NCBI GenBank assembly: GCA_038211295.1
Contig: JBBQVS010000053.1
Span: 1 to 27,947, forward strand
DNA length: 27,947 nucleotides
Reading direction: 5' to 3'
DNA from: JBBQVS01 sp038211295
Lineage (GTDB): Bacteria > Chloroflexota > Ktedonobacteria > Ktedonobacterales > Ktedonobacteraceae
The notes beneath the pieces are model-generated. The model was not told where the DNA came from, did not search any database, and was given only the letters and a program-made list of their open reading frames with translations. Position 1 is the stretch's first letter, and every line of letters begins with the position of its first letter. The position numbers and the translations under genes were made by a program. Below are positions 1 through 6,619 of the stretch, piece after piece.

Positions 1-75
1 AAGTATACCATGTTTTAAGCTAAAAGTCAAGCGTTGCTTAAAATATAGGTTTGCCATGTGGATACCGCCCATCAC

Positions 76-132
76 GCCCTCAAAGGGAGGGCCATTCATC
101 CCCATGACTAGAAGTCAGGGGCCTTCTGGCCC
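76..132 (+). mobile_element. Candidate IS200/IS605-type right end (omega-RNA-like fold)
   Basis: Nested inverted repeats are visible. GCCCTC (76-81) pairs with GAGGGC (87-92). CCCC plus TGACT (100-109, one bulged A at 104) pairs with AGTCAGGGG (113-121). GGGCC (89-93) can instead pair with GGCCC (128-132), enclosing the middle hairpin. This kind of compact multi-stem fold just after a transposon gene is typical of the right end of IS200/IS605 or IS1341-like elements, where it forms the guide-carrying omega-RNA scaffold of TnpB. No TnpB reading frame lies in bases 1-75, so the protein gene would be upstream of the window or lost. The assignment rests on fold and resemblance only. Confidence 0.4.
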
Positions 133-140
133 GTTAGGTA

Positions 141-512
141 ATGCGGGATTGTCGCTGTCGTTGCTGCGGTATCACTAGTATGTTACAAGCACATCATGTT
201 TTACCTGTAGCACTATTTCCTGACCGTTCACTAGACAGAGATAATGGGATTGCGCTTTGCGGACATCATCATGTAGAACTTCATAGAGCCAGATTAGATA
301 TTGTACTTTTACCCACTCTTTATGCTTGTTTGGCGTCTATTTTACCGTTACATGAGGTTCTCTGTCTTCAAGCAGAATTTCAGGCACTTAGAAACATTCC
401 GGTGCGCCACTTTAATTGCTGGGAACTACTACATGTGGTACCCAAAAATTATCTAAAAGAGATACTCAAAATTCATCCAACGTTTGCTACAGAAGTATTA
501 GGATTGGTGTAA
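141..512 (+). CDS. HNH endonuclease-domain protein, probably 5'-truncated
   Basis: The 123-residue product carries an HNH (beta-beta-alpha metal) nuclease signature. A Cys-x2-Cys knuckle (C6/C9) is followed by His18-His19, Asn35, then C40 and H42-H44 with a further His48. His19/Asn35/His44 are the likely HNH residues, and the cysteines with C40/H43 a structural zinc site. HNH domains of this type occur in phage, restriction and homing contexts. The first residues already lie in the first knuckle, where most relatives have a further 15 or more residues, and an in-frame stop (135-137) sits just upstream. The 5' end may therefore have been cut off by the adjacent IS-like end. No Shine-Dalgarno sequence is obvious. 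The gene is visibly more AT-rich than the genes to its right, which suggests transfer. The last 70 residues show no motif I recognise. Confidence 0.55.
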   Translation: MRDCRCRCCGITSMLQAHHVLPVALFPDRSLDRDNGIALCGHHHVELHRARLDIVLLPTLYACLASILPLHEVLCLQAEFQALRNIPVRHFNCWELLHVVPKNYLKEILKIHPTFATEVLGLV

Positions 513-569
513 GAAGATGGAGTAAAACTGACCAGTACACCTTATTGTGCCTTCGCTTTTTCCCAAGTG

Positions 570-593
570 AAGAGGCGTTTGAGCCTCTTTTTT
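570..593 (+). terminator. Rho-independent terminator after HNH ORF
   Basis: AGAGGC (571-576) pairs with GCCTCT (583-588) around a six-base loop and runs into a stretch of T residues (588-593). It lies about 60 bp after the HNH stop codon and fits a canonical intrinsic terminator for that gene. Confidence 0.75.
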
Positions 594-631
594 CGGGTGG
601 ACGTTAACACCTCGAAATAAGGTGCAAGGGT

Positions 632-671
632 GTAAGTAAGTAAGTAAATATAATATATATATATAATTTTT
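632..671. other. AT-rich tract, possible DNA-unwinding element
   Basis: Four tandem GTAA units (632-647) lead into about 25 bases made only of A and T, mostly alternating TA. The tract directly borders the first GTAACGTT octamer at 673. An easily melted tract beside iterated binding sites and a replication gene is the layout of many plasmid origins. That role is inferred; the AT tract itself is seen. Confidence 0.4.
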
Positions 672-682
672 AGTAACGTTGG

Positions 683-855
683 CCCCTCAACCCGCCTGTA
701 GAGCCACTTCAGGGCGTTACTCGAACGTTACTGCCTCCTCTTATTTTAGTAACGTTGTAACGTGCACTCTTTTTTGAGCCTTCAACGTTACAACGTTACT
801 AAAATAAGAGGAGGCAGTAACGTTGGTTACTACCCCCTCAACCCGCCTGTAGAGC
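683..855. repeat. 22-bp direct repeat flanking the palindrome
   Basis: The same 22-base sequence, beginning CCCCTCAACCC, occurs at 683-704 and 834-855 in direct orientation. The two copies flank the 40-bp inverted repeat. The second copy also forms a hairpin of its own: AACCCGC (840-846) pairs with GCGGGTT (854-860). The first copy lacks that right-hand arm. Confidence 0.75.
724..824. repeat. Perfect 40-bp inverted repeat with 21-nt loop
   Basis: Bases 724-763 are the exact reverse complement of 785-824, separated by 21 bases (764-784). Each arm begins and ends with octamers of the AACGTTAC family and has a purine/pyrimidine-biased centre of about 17 bp. The structure could extrude as a cruciform or form a very stable RNA hairpin. 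Absence of any mismatch implies recent origin, active correction or strong selection. No coding potential was seen in it. Confidence 0.85.
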
Positions 856-885
856 GGGTTCACACGATGAACGTTACAACATTAC

Positions 886-2775
886 TCATATTTCGTCGGC
901 TTCGTTGCCCTCAGTAACGTCGCGCACCATTTCATATAATCCTCGCTTGACTTGCCGTAAATGGTCGGCTTTGACCATATCATGCACGAGTTTGCGCCCA
1001 TACGAGGGGTTTATCCCCAACTTGTTGCTGATCTCCAGTGGTGACATTGGAGCAGCAGCATGGTCAAGAATGTGAAGAAGTTCGCGTTGTTCTTTCGAGA
1101 GGCGCGGCGCGTTGTCGGTGCTTTGTAGTGTCCATTGCGCGGTCTCGCTCTCGAAGCGCAGCAGTAGTTCTTGTTCCTCGATGTCGCGGCCCGTGATGTG
1201 GAGCGTCGCCGTGTCTTTGCCGCGCTCACGGTCAAGCACCATGTTGCAGTCTGTCGCGCCCGTCAGGCCCGTCGTCCCACTGAAGGTATCCATTACGTCG
1301 GCGGCTCCCATCTTGCGAAGGTGGTGAATGACGAGGATCGCCATGTTGTACTCTTCCGAAATCCGCTTTAGTGGCGTCATGATGCCGTAATCGTCGCTGT
1401 ACCCGTTCCCATTGACGCCTGCCGACGGGCGTACTTTTGCGAGCGTGTCGATAACGACGAGCCGCGTATCTGGGTGCGCGGCGATCCAGTCTTCGAGATC
1501 GGCTAGCCCGTTGTCGTTTAGCATATTCCATTGGCCCACCCATGTGAAATTCGCTGGCGGCGTGCGACCCTGCAAGAGCTTATTGGCACGGTCAGACATA
1601 CGCCGCATACTGTCCTCCAGACCGAGGTACAAGACATCCCCCCGCGTGACGCGCAACTTGCCCAGGGCGGTCAAGCCTTCCGCGATGGCAAGCGAGATGG
1701 CGAGCGCGAGCCACGATTTGCCCATCTTGGGCTTGCCCCCCAGCAGCGTGACCCCCTGTGGCAGAAAGCCCGGAATGGCCCACTGCGGTTCGGGCAGCAC
1801 CGTGCGGAGCAACACGTCGAGCGTGAACATCTGGGGCAGAATAAGTTGCTCCTGCGAGAACTTCCCCTGTTCCCATTTCATCGCAGCAGTCGCGATGGCC
1901 CGCACCTCCTTCTCCGAAAGCGGCGGCTCACACTGCACGGTGTTGATGATCTGTAGGGCTTCATAGATCGCCTTGACCGTGGCCCCCTGATTTCGCAACG
2001 CCCCCCCCATGCTCAGCAGGACGCCGTTACGCTTGCCCTCCGGTATGGGGTTCTCTCTGGCGAGTTCGAGCAATTTGGTCGCGTCTATGAGCGGCGTCTG
2101 CTTCGCCTCGCGAGGTGGCACGAGAAGCGAGAAGGGAACTTGCGGCTCGACGGCGGGCGCGGGTCGCTTCGTTGTTTCTAGCGCGGTGAGGGCCGCGAGG
2201 AGGTTTTCCGGTAGAGGTACGGGGTTAAGCTGATTGGCCCACGCATAATAGTTGCCCGACGCGTGCAGACTCGGCGGCGCGACGACATAGCCGCCAATAC
2301 CGCGCACGTCGATGCCCTCGCCCAGCTTGCCCGCGCTGTTCTTCAGCAGGCCACTATGGGCAAAGTAGAGGTGCCACCCGCCACTGCCCGTTCGCACCAG
2401 CGCGGTATCGGGTAACGCGAAACGCTCCACAAGCGTTTCCAGCGAGCCACCGTGACGCGGATCAATGTCGATCACCAGCAATCCATGACCCGTGGCGATG
2501 CCGATATTCGCGTTCCTGTGCTGCTTCCACCACTGCTCGATTACGTCAACCTTGACCGTCGCGGCCTTGACTCCGTTGATCGGAATGGGGTGTTTCGCGG
2601 GACTCGCGCAGTCCGCGCCGCGCCGACAACTACATGCGCCCGTCTTAGAGTATATGCTGTAAAGAGGGACAACAGGCCATTCTCTGTCCGCATAATGCAG
2701 GGCATACTTGACCACCCGCGTCTGATAATCGCCAAACTCTCTTCCTATGTAGTCCGGCACAAAAGCATTGTTCAT
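886..2775 (-). CDS. Bifunctional DNA primase/polymerase - RepA-like helicase
   Basis: The 629-residue protein appears to combine primase and replicative ATPase modules. Residues about 20-200 match the prim-pol (AEP) fold, with a Cys-rich segment (48-56), the acidic motif DID (103-105), GGWH (132-135) and a GIDVRG...GGYVVAPPS core (154-169). Residues about 245-305 resemble the PriCT-1 domain. Residues about 335-545 are a RecA/RepA-type ATPase with Walker A GGKPKMGKS (346-354), Walker B VVIDT (440-444) and an HH motif (484-485). A winged-helix-like tail spans about 560-620. Such proteins replicate plasmids, phages and integrative elements. Here it is alone, with no integrase or capsid genes in view. 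Its 3' end runs into the iteron/palindrome block. The start has no clear Shine-Dalgarno; the codon at 2775 is chosen because the prim-pol domain begins soon after. Confidence 0.88.
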   Translation of the reverse strand: MNNAFVPDYIGREFGDYQTRVVKYALHYADREWPVVPLYSIYSKTGACSCRRGADCASPAKHPIPINGVKAATVKVDVIEQWWKQHRNANIGIATGHGLLVIDIDPRHGGSLETLVERFALPDTALVRTGSGGWHLYFAHSGLLKNSAGKLGEGIDVRGIGGYVVAPPSLHASGNYYAWANQLNPVPLPENLLAALTALETTKRPAPAVEPQVPFSLLVPPREAKQTPLIDATKLLELARENPIPEGKRNGVLLSMGGALRNQGATVKAIYEALQIINTVQCEPPLSEKEVRAIATAAMKWEQGKFSQEQLILPQMFTLDVLLRTVLPEPQWAIPGFLPQGVTLLGGKPKMGKSWLALAISLAIAEGLTALGKLRVTRGDVLYLGLEDSMRRMSDRANKLLQGRTPPANFTWVGQWNMLNDNGLADLEDWIAAHPDTRLVVIDTLAKVRPSAGVNGNGYSDDYGIMTPLKRISEEYNMAILVIHHLRKMGAADVMDTFSGTTGLTGATDCNMVLDRERGKDTATLHITGRDIEEQELLLRFESETAQWTLQSTDNAPRLSKEQRELLHILDHAAAPMSPLEISNKLGINPSYGRKLVHDMVKADHLRQVKRGLYEMVRDVTEGNEADEI

Positions 2776-2924
2776 GGTTCAAAAAAACTCTTTTCGTTAT
2801 AGAACAACATCGATACAAAACCGTGAGATAATACTGCTCACTCGCTTAGCTATCGGCTCGAATAGCAGGTCGCGTAGGGGTGGGGATGTCGCCATGTGAA
2901 TAGCCGACAGTGAATGAGTGTGTG

Positions 2925-3081
2925 GGAAAGGGACAGGGACATGAAAGACCCGACAGGGCGGGCGAGCGGACACGACATGACAGATATAGCAGGGGAGCAA
3001 ACGAATATGACGGAGGTGGCGAGCGAGCAAGCGGACACGACAGAGAAGCGGACAGCACAGAGGGCGACATGGCGGAGGGCA
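2925..3081. other. Purine-rich GACA-repeat intergenic tract
   Basis: The 478-bp gap between the prim-pol gene and the TetR gene contains a strongly purine-biased stretch with many GACA units. The 13-mer AGCGGACACGACA occurs exactly at 2965-2977 and 3030-3042. Short reading frames in this stretch are low-complexity and unconvincing. I see no gene here. The minus-strand promoter of the prim-pol gene should lie in the AT-rich 2776-2850 part, but no clear -35/-10 pair was found. Confidence 0.5.
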
Positions 3082-3141
3082 ACAGGACAGGGGGGGCAAC
3101 ATCACGGGGACAAGCCCTGTGATGTTGCCTCCCTGTCCTGT
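3082..3141. repeat. Imperfect 27-bp inverted repeat upstream of tetR-like gene
   Basis: Bases 3082-3109 pair with 3114-3141 with one bulged G and two mismatches, leaving a short loop. The hairpin ends 12 bp before the -35 box of the TetR promoter. It may insulate the exporter operon from leftward transcription or be a dispersed palindromic element. Confidence 0.6.
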
Positions 3142-3153
3142 CCGCTTGCCCCC

Positions 3154-3183
3154 TTGACATTTCACGCACAGCGTCAGTATACT
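3154..3183 (+). promoter_or_regulatory. Sigma-70-type promoter of the TetR-ABC operon
   Basis: TTGACA (3154-3159) and TATACT (3178-3183) are separated by 18 bp. Transcription would begin near 3190. That excludes the ATG at 3185 as the initiator from this promoter and supports the GTG at 3254. Confidence 0.75.
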
Positions 3184-3253
3184 TATGACTAGATATGATT
3201 ATTTGGTCATAGAGTCACACACACGTTGTATTGAGAGAGAGGCGGGAGAGCGA

Positions 3254-3961
3254 GTGCCGAGTTCAAGTCACGAGACGCGGGGCGAACGGATTTTGGAGGC
3301 GGCGGCGCAATTGATTGTGCGCTGGGGCTATAAAAAGACGACGGTTGACGATATCGCACGCGAGGCCGGAGTGGCAAAGGGAACAATCTACCTGCACTGG
3401 AAGACGCGGGAAGAGTTGTTCAAGGCGGTGCTGGTGCGGGAGGAATTGAAGCTCATGGATGATTTGCGGCAACGTATCGCGGACGATCCCGAAGGCACGA
3501 CGCTGCACGGCCTGATGAAACACGCCACATTTGTGACGCTGGAACGGCCCATCTGGAAGGCGGTTCTGACACAGGACGCGGAGATGCTGGGCGAGCTGAC
3601 ACAGAGCGAATACGCAACTCACGCGTCACAGGAGACCATGAAAAGTTTCTTGATCTACTACGAGACGCTCCGCGGTCAGGGCTTGATTCGCTCCGACCTG
3701 AGCGTAAAACAGTTTGTCTTCATGCTCACGAACATCACGATGGGCTTCTTGCTAAGCGACCCGTTTATACCCGACGATTTCAAGCTGACGAACGAGGAGG
3801 CGGCGGAACTTCTGGCCGACACAATTAAGCGCACGTTCGCATCTATCGCGCCCGTCGCGCCAGAGCAGCAACAGCGACTCACGCAGGCGTTCAACCAGTA
3901 TGTAGAACATGAGGTAGACGCGTTACAGCAGCAACAGAAGAACGAAAGGGAAACGTCATGA
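3254..3961 (+). CDS. TetR/AcrR family transcriptional regulator
   Basis: This is a 235-residue one-domain repressor of the TetR/AcrR class. The N-terminal helix-turn-helix is clear: RILEAAAQLI, then TTVDDIAREAGVAKGTIYLHW and KTREELFKAVL. The C-terminal ligand-binding region is divergent, as usual. The GTG at 3254 is preferred because a GGCGGGAG Shine-Dalgarno lies 5-6 bases upstream and the promoter -10 box overlaps the only earlier ATG (3185), which would add 23 residues. The stop codon overlaps the start of the ABC ATPase gene in an ATGA arrangement, so the two are translationally coupled. It very likely represses its own operon; the effector is unknown. Confidence 0.88.
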   Translation: MPSSSHETRGERILEAAAQLIVRWGYKKTTVDDIAREAGVAKGTIYLHWKTREELFKAVLVREELKLMDDLRQRIADDPEGTTLHGLMKHATFVTLERPIWKAVLTQDAEMLGELTQSEYATHASQETMKSFLIYYETLRGQGLIRSDLSVKQFVFMLTNITMGFLLSDPFIPDDFKLTNEEAAELLADTIKRTFASIAPVAPEQQQRLTQAFNQYVEHEVDALQQQQKNERETS

Positions 3962-4896
3962 AGAATGTAGGAGCCTCGGTTATCGAGATTGACCAGCTTA
4001 CCAAAACGTATGGTGCGGTGCAGGCGGTCAGGGGGATTTCGCTGCGGGTAGAGCAGGGCGAAATCTTTGGCTTTCTCGGCCCGAATGGCGCGGGCAAGAC
4101 AACGACAATTCGCTGTATGCTCGATGTCATTCGTCCGACGTCGGGGGCCGTGCGCGTGCTGGGCCTCGACGCGCAACATGATCGGCAGGCATTGCATCAG
4201 CGCATCGGCTACCTGCCGGGGGACGTGCGTCTGCCGGGGGAGATGACGGGCAAGCAGGTACTCAACTACTTTTCACAGCTTCAGGGCCTGCAGCCCGTGC
4301 TGCGCGACGAACTGGTGGCGCGGTTCGATGTCGAGTTGAAACGCCCTCTCAAAGGCTACTCCAAAGGAATGCGGCAGAAGATCGGGATTGTGCTGGCGTT
4401 CATGTGCGACCCCGACCTGCTCATTCTCGACGAGCCAACGTCCGGCCTCGACCCACTGCTACAAAAGACCTTCAACGAGTTCTTGCTGGAGGAGCAGGCG
4501 CGGGGCAAGACCGTCTTCATGAGTTCGCACATCATGAGCGATGTCGAGAAGGTGTGTCAACGCGTCGCGGTCATTCGGCGCGGCGAGCTGGTCACGGTTG
4601 AGCGCGTGGAGGCACTGCGCGAAAAGGCGGGGCAGCGCATCACCGTCGAGTTCGCCCCCGACGCGTCGGTTCCCGTCACGGAGCTAGAGCGGGTCGTGGG
4701 CGTAAGCGATGTCACTCTCAGCAAGGGGAGCTATCACATGAGCATGAGTGGCCCCATGGACGCGCTTATCAAGGCTCTGAGCCGCCACGAGGTGCTACGT
4801 CTGCACGTTGAAGAGGCTCCGCTTGAAGAGGTATTCTTGAAGTTCTACGAGGACGTGCCGACGCAGCAAGTAAAAGTGGACAGTGTATCGCGCTAA
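3958..4896 (+). CDS. ABC transporter ATP-binding protein (ABC-2 exporter type)
   Basis: This 312-residue nucleotide-binding subunit energises the membrane protein encoded next. It has Walker A GPNGAGKTT (41-49), the ABC signature variant YSKGMRQK, Walker B followed by LLILDEPTSGLDP, and the switch histidine in SSHIMSDVEK. The roughly 90-residue C-terminal extension is typical of CcmA/DrrA/NatA-like exporter ATPases. It overlaps the TetR stop codon by four bases. A TetR regulator, ATPase and single ABC-2 permease is the usual make-up of a drug, lipid or peptide exporter; the substrate cannot be read from sequence. Confidence 0.93.
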   Translation: MKNVGASVIEIDQLTKTYGAVQAVRGISLRVEQGEIFGFLGPNGAGKTTTIRCMLDVIRPTSGAVRVLGLDAQHDRQALHQRIGYLPGDVRLPGEMTGKQVLNYFSQLQGLQPVLRDELVARFDVELKRPLKGYSKGMRQKIGIVLAFMCDPDLLILDEPTSGLDPLLQKTFNEFLLEEQARGKTVFMSSHIMSDVEKVCQRVAVIRRGELVTVERVEALREKAGQRITVEFAPDASVPVTELERVVGVSDVTLSKGSYHMSMSGPMDALIKALSRHEVLRLHVEEAPLEEVFLKFYEDVPTQQVKVDSVSR

Positions 4897-4933
4897 ATTC
4901 CGCAAGTAGCCGCAAGTAAAGGAGCAACTCATC

Positions 4934-5788
4934 ATGGCAACAATCGCAACAACGCGTGTCGCGCCCCAGAGACGCGTGCGCGGCCTGCCCGTTCTCGTCA
5001 ACGCCCTCGTCAACGCGAAGACGTTACTCGGTGCGGGGGCGTTCTACGCCTTTTTCATCGCGCTCATCGTGGGCTTTCTCTATCCGTCTATCTCACAAAT
5101 CAATATAGGCGCGTACCTCGGTTCAAGCGCGGTTTCGGGGCTTGTCGGCACGGGCGGCGTCAAAATCACCAACTTCTCGACCTTCTCGACCCTCATCGCG
5201 ATTGAACTGTACGGGGCATTCTATGGCCTGATCTTCGGCAGCATCGTGGCCTATATCGCGGGTTCCGCGCTACCCCTCACCATCGAGAACGGCACGCTCG
5301 ACCTCGCGCTCGCCCGTCCCTTCAGTCGCACCCGCTACTACCTTGAACTGTGGGGCGCGGCCTTGATTGCCAGCGTCGTGCTGTGTCTGTTGACATTGCT
5401 CTCGATCTGGGTCTGTACGCTGTTCGTGAAGGACGCGAACATCAACTGGCAATGGCTCACCGTCACGCAGCTGATCGAAATGGCCTTTCTCGTGTTCTCC
5501 GTCGGTCTGGGAATGCTCTTTGGCTCGTTCCTGAACGCGAGCCGTGCGGCGGGCGGGGCGGCGGTTGGCATCATCTTTCTCGCCTACTTCATGAACACGT
5601 TCGGGAGCCTCTCGAACAACTTCAACTGGCTCCTGCGAATCGAACCGTTTTATTACGCCCCTGGCATTCAAGCGTTCCTGACACACGACTTCACGCAATG
5701 GCATCCGTGGGTACTCATCGGCGTGGGCCTGCTCTGCGGCCTCGCGGGTCTGGCGATCTTCAATCGGCGCGACCTGCCAACAACGTAG
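4934..5788 (+). CDS. ABC-2 type transporter permease
   Basis: The 284-residue integral membrane protein has about six hydrophobic segments. The first follows a basic cytoplasmic N-terminus at roughly residues 35-55, and the last ends in a short charged tail. The segment GTLDLALARPFSRTRYYLELW resembles the conserved cytoplasmic loop of ABC-2 permeases of the 'ABC transporter permease subunit' group. An AAGGAG Shine-Dalgarno lies about nine bases before the ATG. It starts 37 bp after the ATPase gene and is almost certainly co-transcribed with it and the TetR gene. Confidence 0.9.
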   Translation: MATIATTRVAPQRRVRGLPVLVNALVNAKTLLGAGAFYAFFIALIVGFLYPSISQINIGAYLGSSAVSGLVGTGGVKITNFSTFSTLIAIELYGAFYGLIFGSIVAYIAGSALPLTIENGTLDLALARPFSRTRYYLELWGAALIASVVLCLLTLLSIWVCTLFVKDANINWQWLTVTQLIEMAFLVFSVGLGMLFGSFLNASRAAGGAAVGIIFLAYFMNTFGSLSNNFNWLLRIEPFYYAPGIQAFLTHDFTQWHPWVLIGVGLLCGLAGLAIFNRRDLPTT

Positions 5789-5816
5789 GGACGGGGCAAG
5801 CAAACAGAAAGGTAAC

Positions 5817-5844
5817 GCGGGCGAGGGCCATGCCCCTTGCCCGC
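5817..5844. terminator. Hairpin after ABC operon
   Basis: An 11-bp stem pairs 5817-5827 with 5834-5844, including one G-U pair, around a six-base loop. No U-tract follows, so it may be a Rho-dependent stop, an mRNA-stabilising end or part of the next gene's leader. A TATACT box at 5857-5862 follows closely but has no good -35 partner. Confidence 0.4.
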
Positions 5845-5907
5845 GCCCTCGTGTCGTATACTGTAGAGCAACACTATCGCCGTCACCACATATTGAAAGC
5901 ACATCGC

Positions 5908-6576
5908 ATGACTCCACAGGCACCGCTCGCGGACGTTATAGTGACCGCGACAACCTATTTGAGCGACATCGACCCGATCATGGCGGAAACGATTCGGCGC
6001 GTCGGGCCGTGTACGCTGGCCCCCAATCCCAATATTTTCGAGGCTCTGGTGGACGCGATCATCTCGCAACAAATCTCTGTCAAGGCCGCCGACACGATGG
6101 TCGCGCGACTGCGTAGCGCGGCCCCTGGCAATGTCCTGACGCCCGATGCGCTGGCGACGTTTCAGCACGAGGACTTACGCGCACTCGGCTTTACAACGCC
6201 CAAATCCAACTACCTGCGAAATCTCACGGAACAGGTTGTAAGTGGGCAACTCGACCTCGCGCTCTTGCCCGCCCTGCCCGACGAGGAAGTGATCGATACG
6301 CTGGTCGCGCTCAAAGGGATTGGTCGCTGGACTGCCGAGATGATTTTGATATTCAGTCTCACCCGACCCGATGTTCTGCCCGTCGATGACCTCGGCTTCG
6401 TCGAAGCGGTGCGCGTCATGTACAACCTCCCGACGCGTCCGAAGCCAAAAGAGCTGCGGGCGCGTGGCGAACTCTGGCGACCATTTCGCACGTTCGCGAC
6501 CTGGTACATGTGGGGAGCGCGGCGCGTGGAACAGCGACAAAGCACCCGCGCCCGCACACGCATCGTGTCTCTGTAA
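5908..6576 (+). CDS. DNA-3-methyladenine glycosylase II-like (AlkA/HhH-GPD)
   Basis: The 222-residue protein belongs to the HhH-GPD base-excision glycosylases that remove alkylated bases such as 3-methyladenine. Evidence is the segment LVDAIISQQISVKAADT near residue 50, the helix-hairpin-helix LKGIGRWTAEMIL (about 135-147), and the catalytic Asp in VDDLGF (D160/D161). The length fits the minimal single-domain AlkA form (about 200-220 residues), lacking the N-terminal beta domain of E. coli AlkA. The frame stays open far upstream (to 5350) through the permease gene, but that part has no glycosylase features. The ATG at 5908 is the natural start. No iron-sulfur cysteine cluster is present, which argues against MutY or Nth. 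Confidence 0.88.
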   Translation: MTPQAPLADVIVTATTYLSDIDPIMAETIRRVGPCTLAPNPNIFEALVDAIISQQISVKAADTMVARLRSAAPGNVLTPDALATFQHEDLRALGFTTPKSNYLRNLTEQVVSGQLDLALLPALPDEEVIDTLVALKGIGRWTAEMILIFSLTRPDVLPVDDLGFVEAVRVMYNLPTRPKPKELRARGELWRPFRTFATWYMWGARRVEQRQSTRARTRIVSL

Positions 6577-6580
6577 CCTC

Positions 6581-6610
6581 TGGAAAATTCCCTGCAATCT
6601 GTGATACGAT
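6581..6610 (+). promoter_or_regulatory. Candidate promoter giving a near-leaderless mRNA
   Basis: TGGAAA (6581-6586) and TACGAT (6605-6610) are 18 bp apart. The predicted start near 6617 lies about three bases before the ATG at 6620. No Shine-Dalgarno is present before that ATG, consistent with leaderless translation. Confidence 0.35.
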
Positions 6611-6619
6611 AAAATCATC

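Larger units (their letters stand above)
673..885. repeat. Iteron-like GTAACGTT / AACGTTAC octamers
   Basis: Exact octamers occur at 673-680, 724-731, 749-756, 784-791, 792-799, 817-824 and 870-877. One-mismatch copies lie at 758-765 and 878-885, and another inside the neighbouring gene at 914-921. Each contains the palindromic core AACGTT. Such density in about 210 bp is far above chance. It suggests binding sites for a replication initiator, a partition protein or a repressor. The array lies between the HNH ORF and the 3' end of the prim-pol/helicase gene. Confidence 0.6.

Noticed and set aside
416..607. 63-residue frame overlapping the HNH ORF
   Set aside because: It is in another frame, runs through the intrinsic terminator at 570-593 and has no motif.
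632..860. CRISPR-like array near the primase gene
   Set aside because: The repeats are octamers and one inverted pair with irregular spacing. No regular repeat-spacer pattern and no cas genes are present.
1412..1966. 184-residue plus-strand frame within the prim-pol gene
   Set aside because: It is antisense to the well-supported ATPase domain and lacks recognisable motifs.
2797..3165. Several 60-120-residue frames in the spacer before the TetR gene
   Set aside because: They are low-complexity Pro/Cys/Ser-rich or Arg/Gly-rich readings of the GACA-repeat tract with no ribosome sites.
3185..3253. ATG at 3185 as the start of the TetR gene
   Set aside because: It lies directly after the -10 box, so the main transcript could not contain it. 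The GTG at 3254 has a ribosome site.
5350..5907. Long upstream extension of the AlkA-like frame
   Set aside because: It runs through the ABC permease gene in another frame and holds no glycosylase motif.
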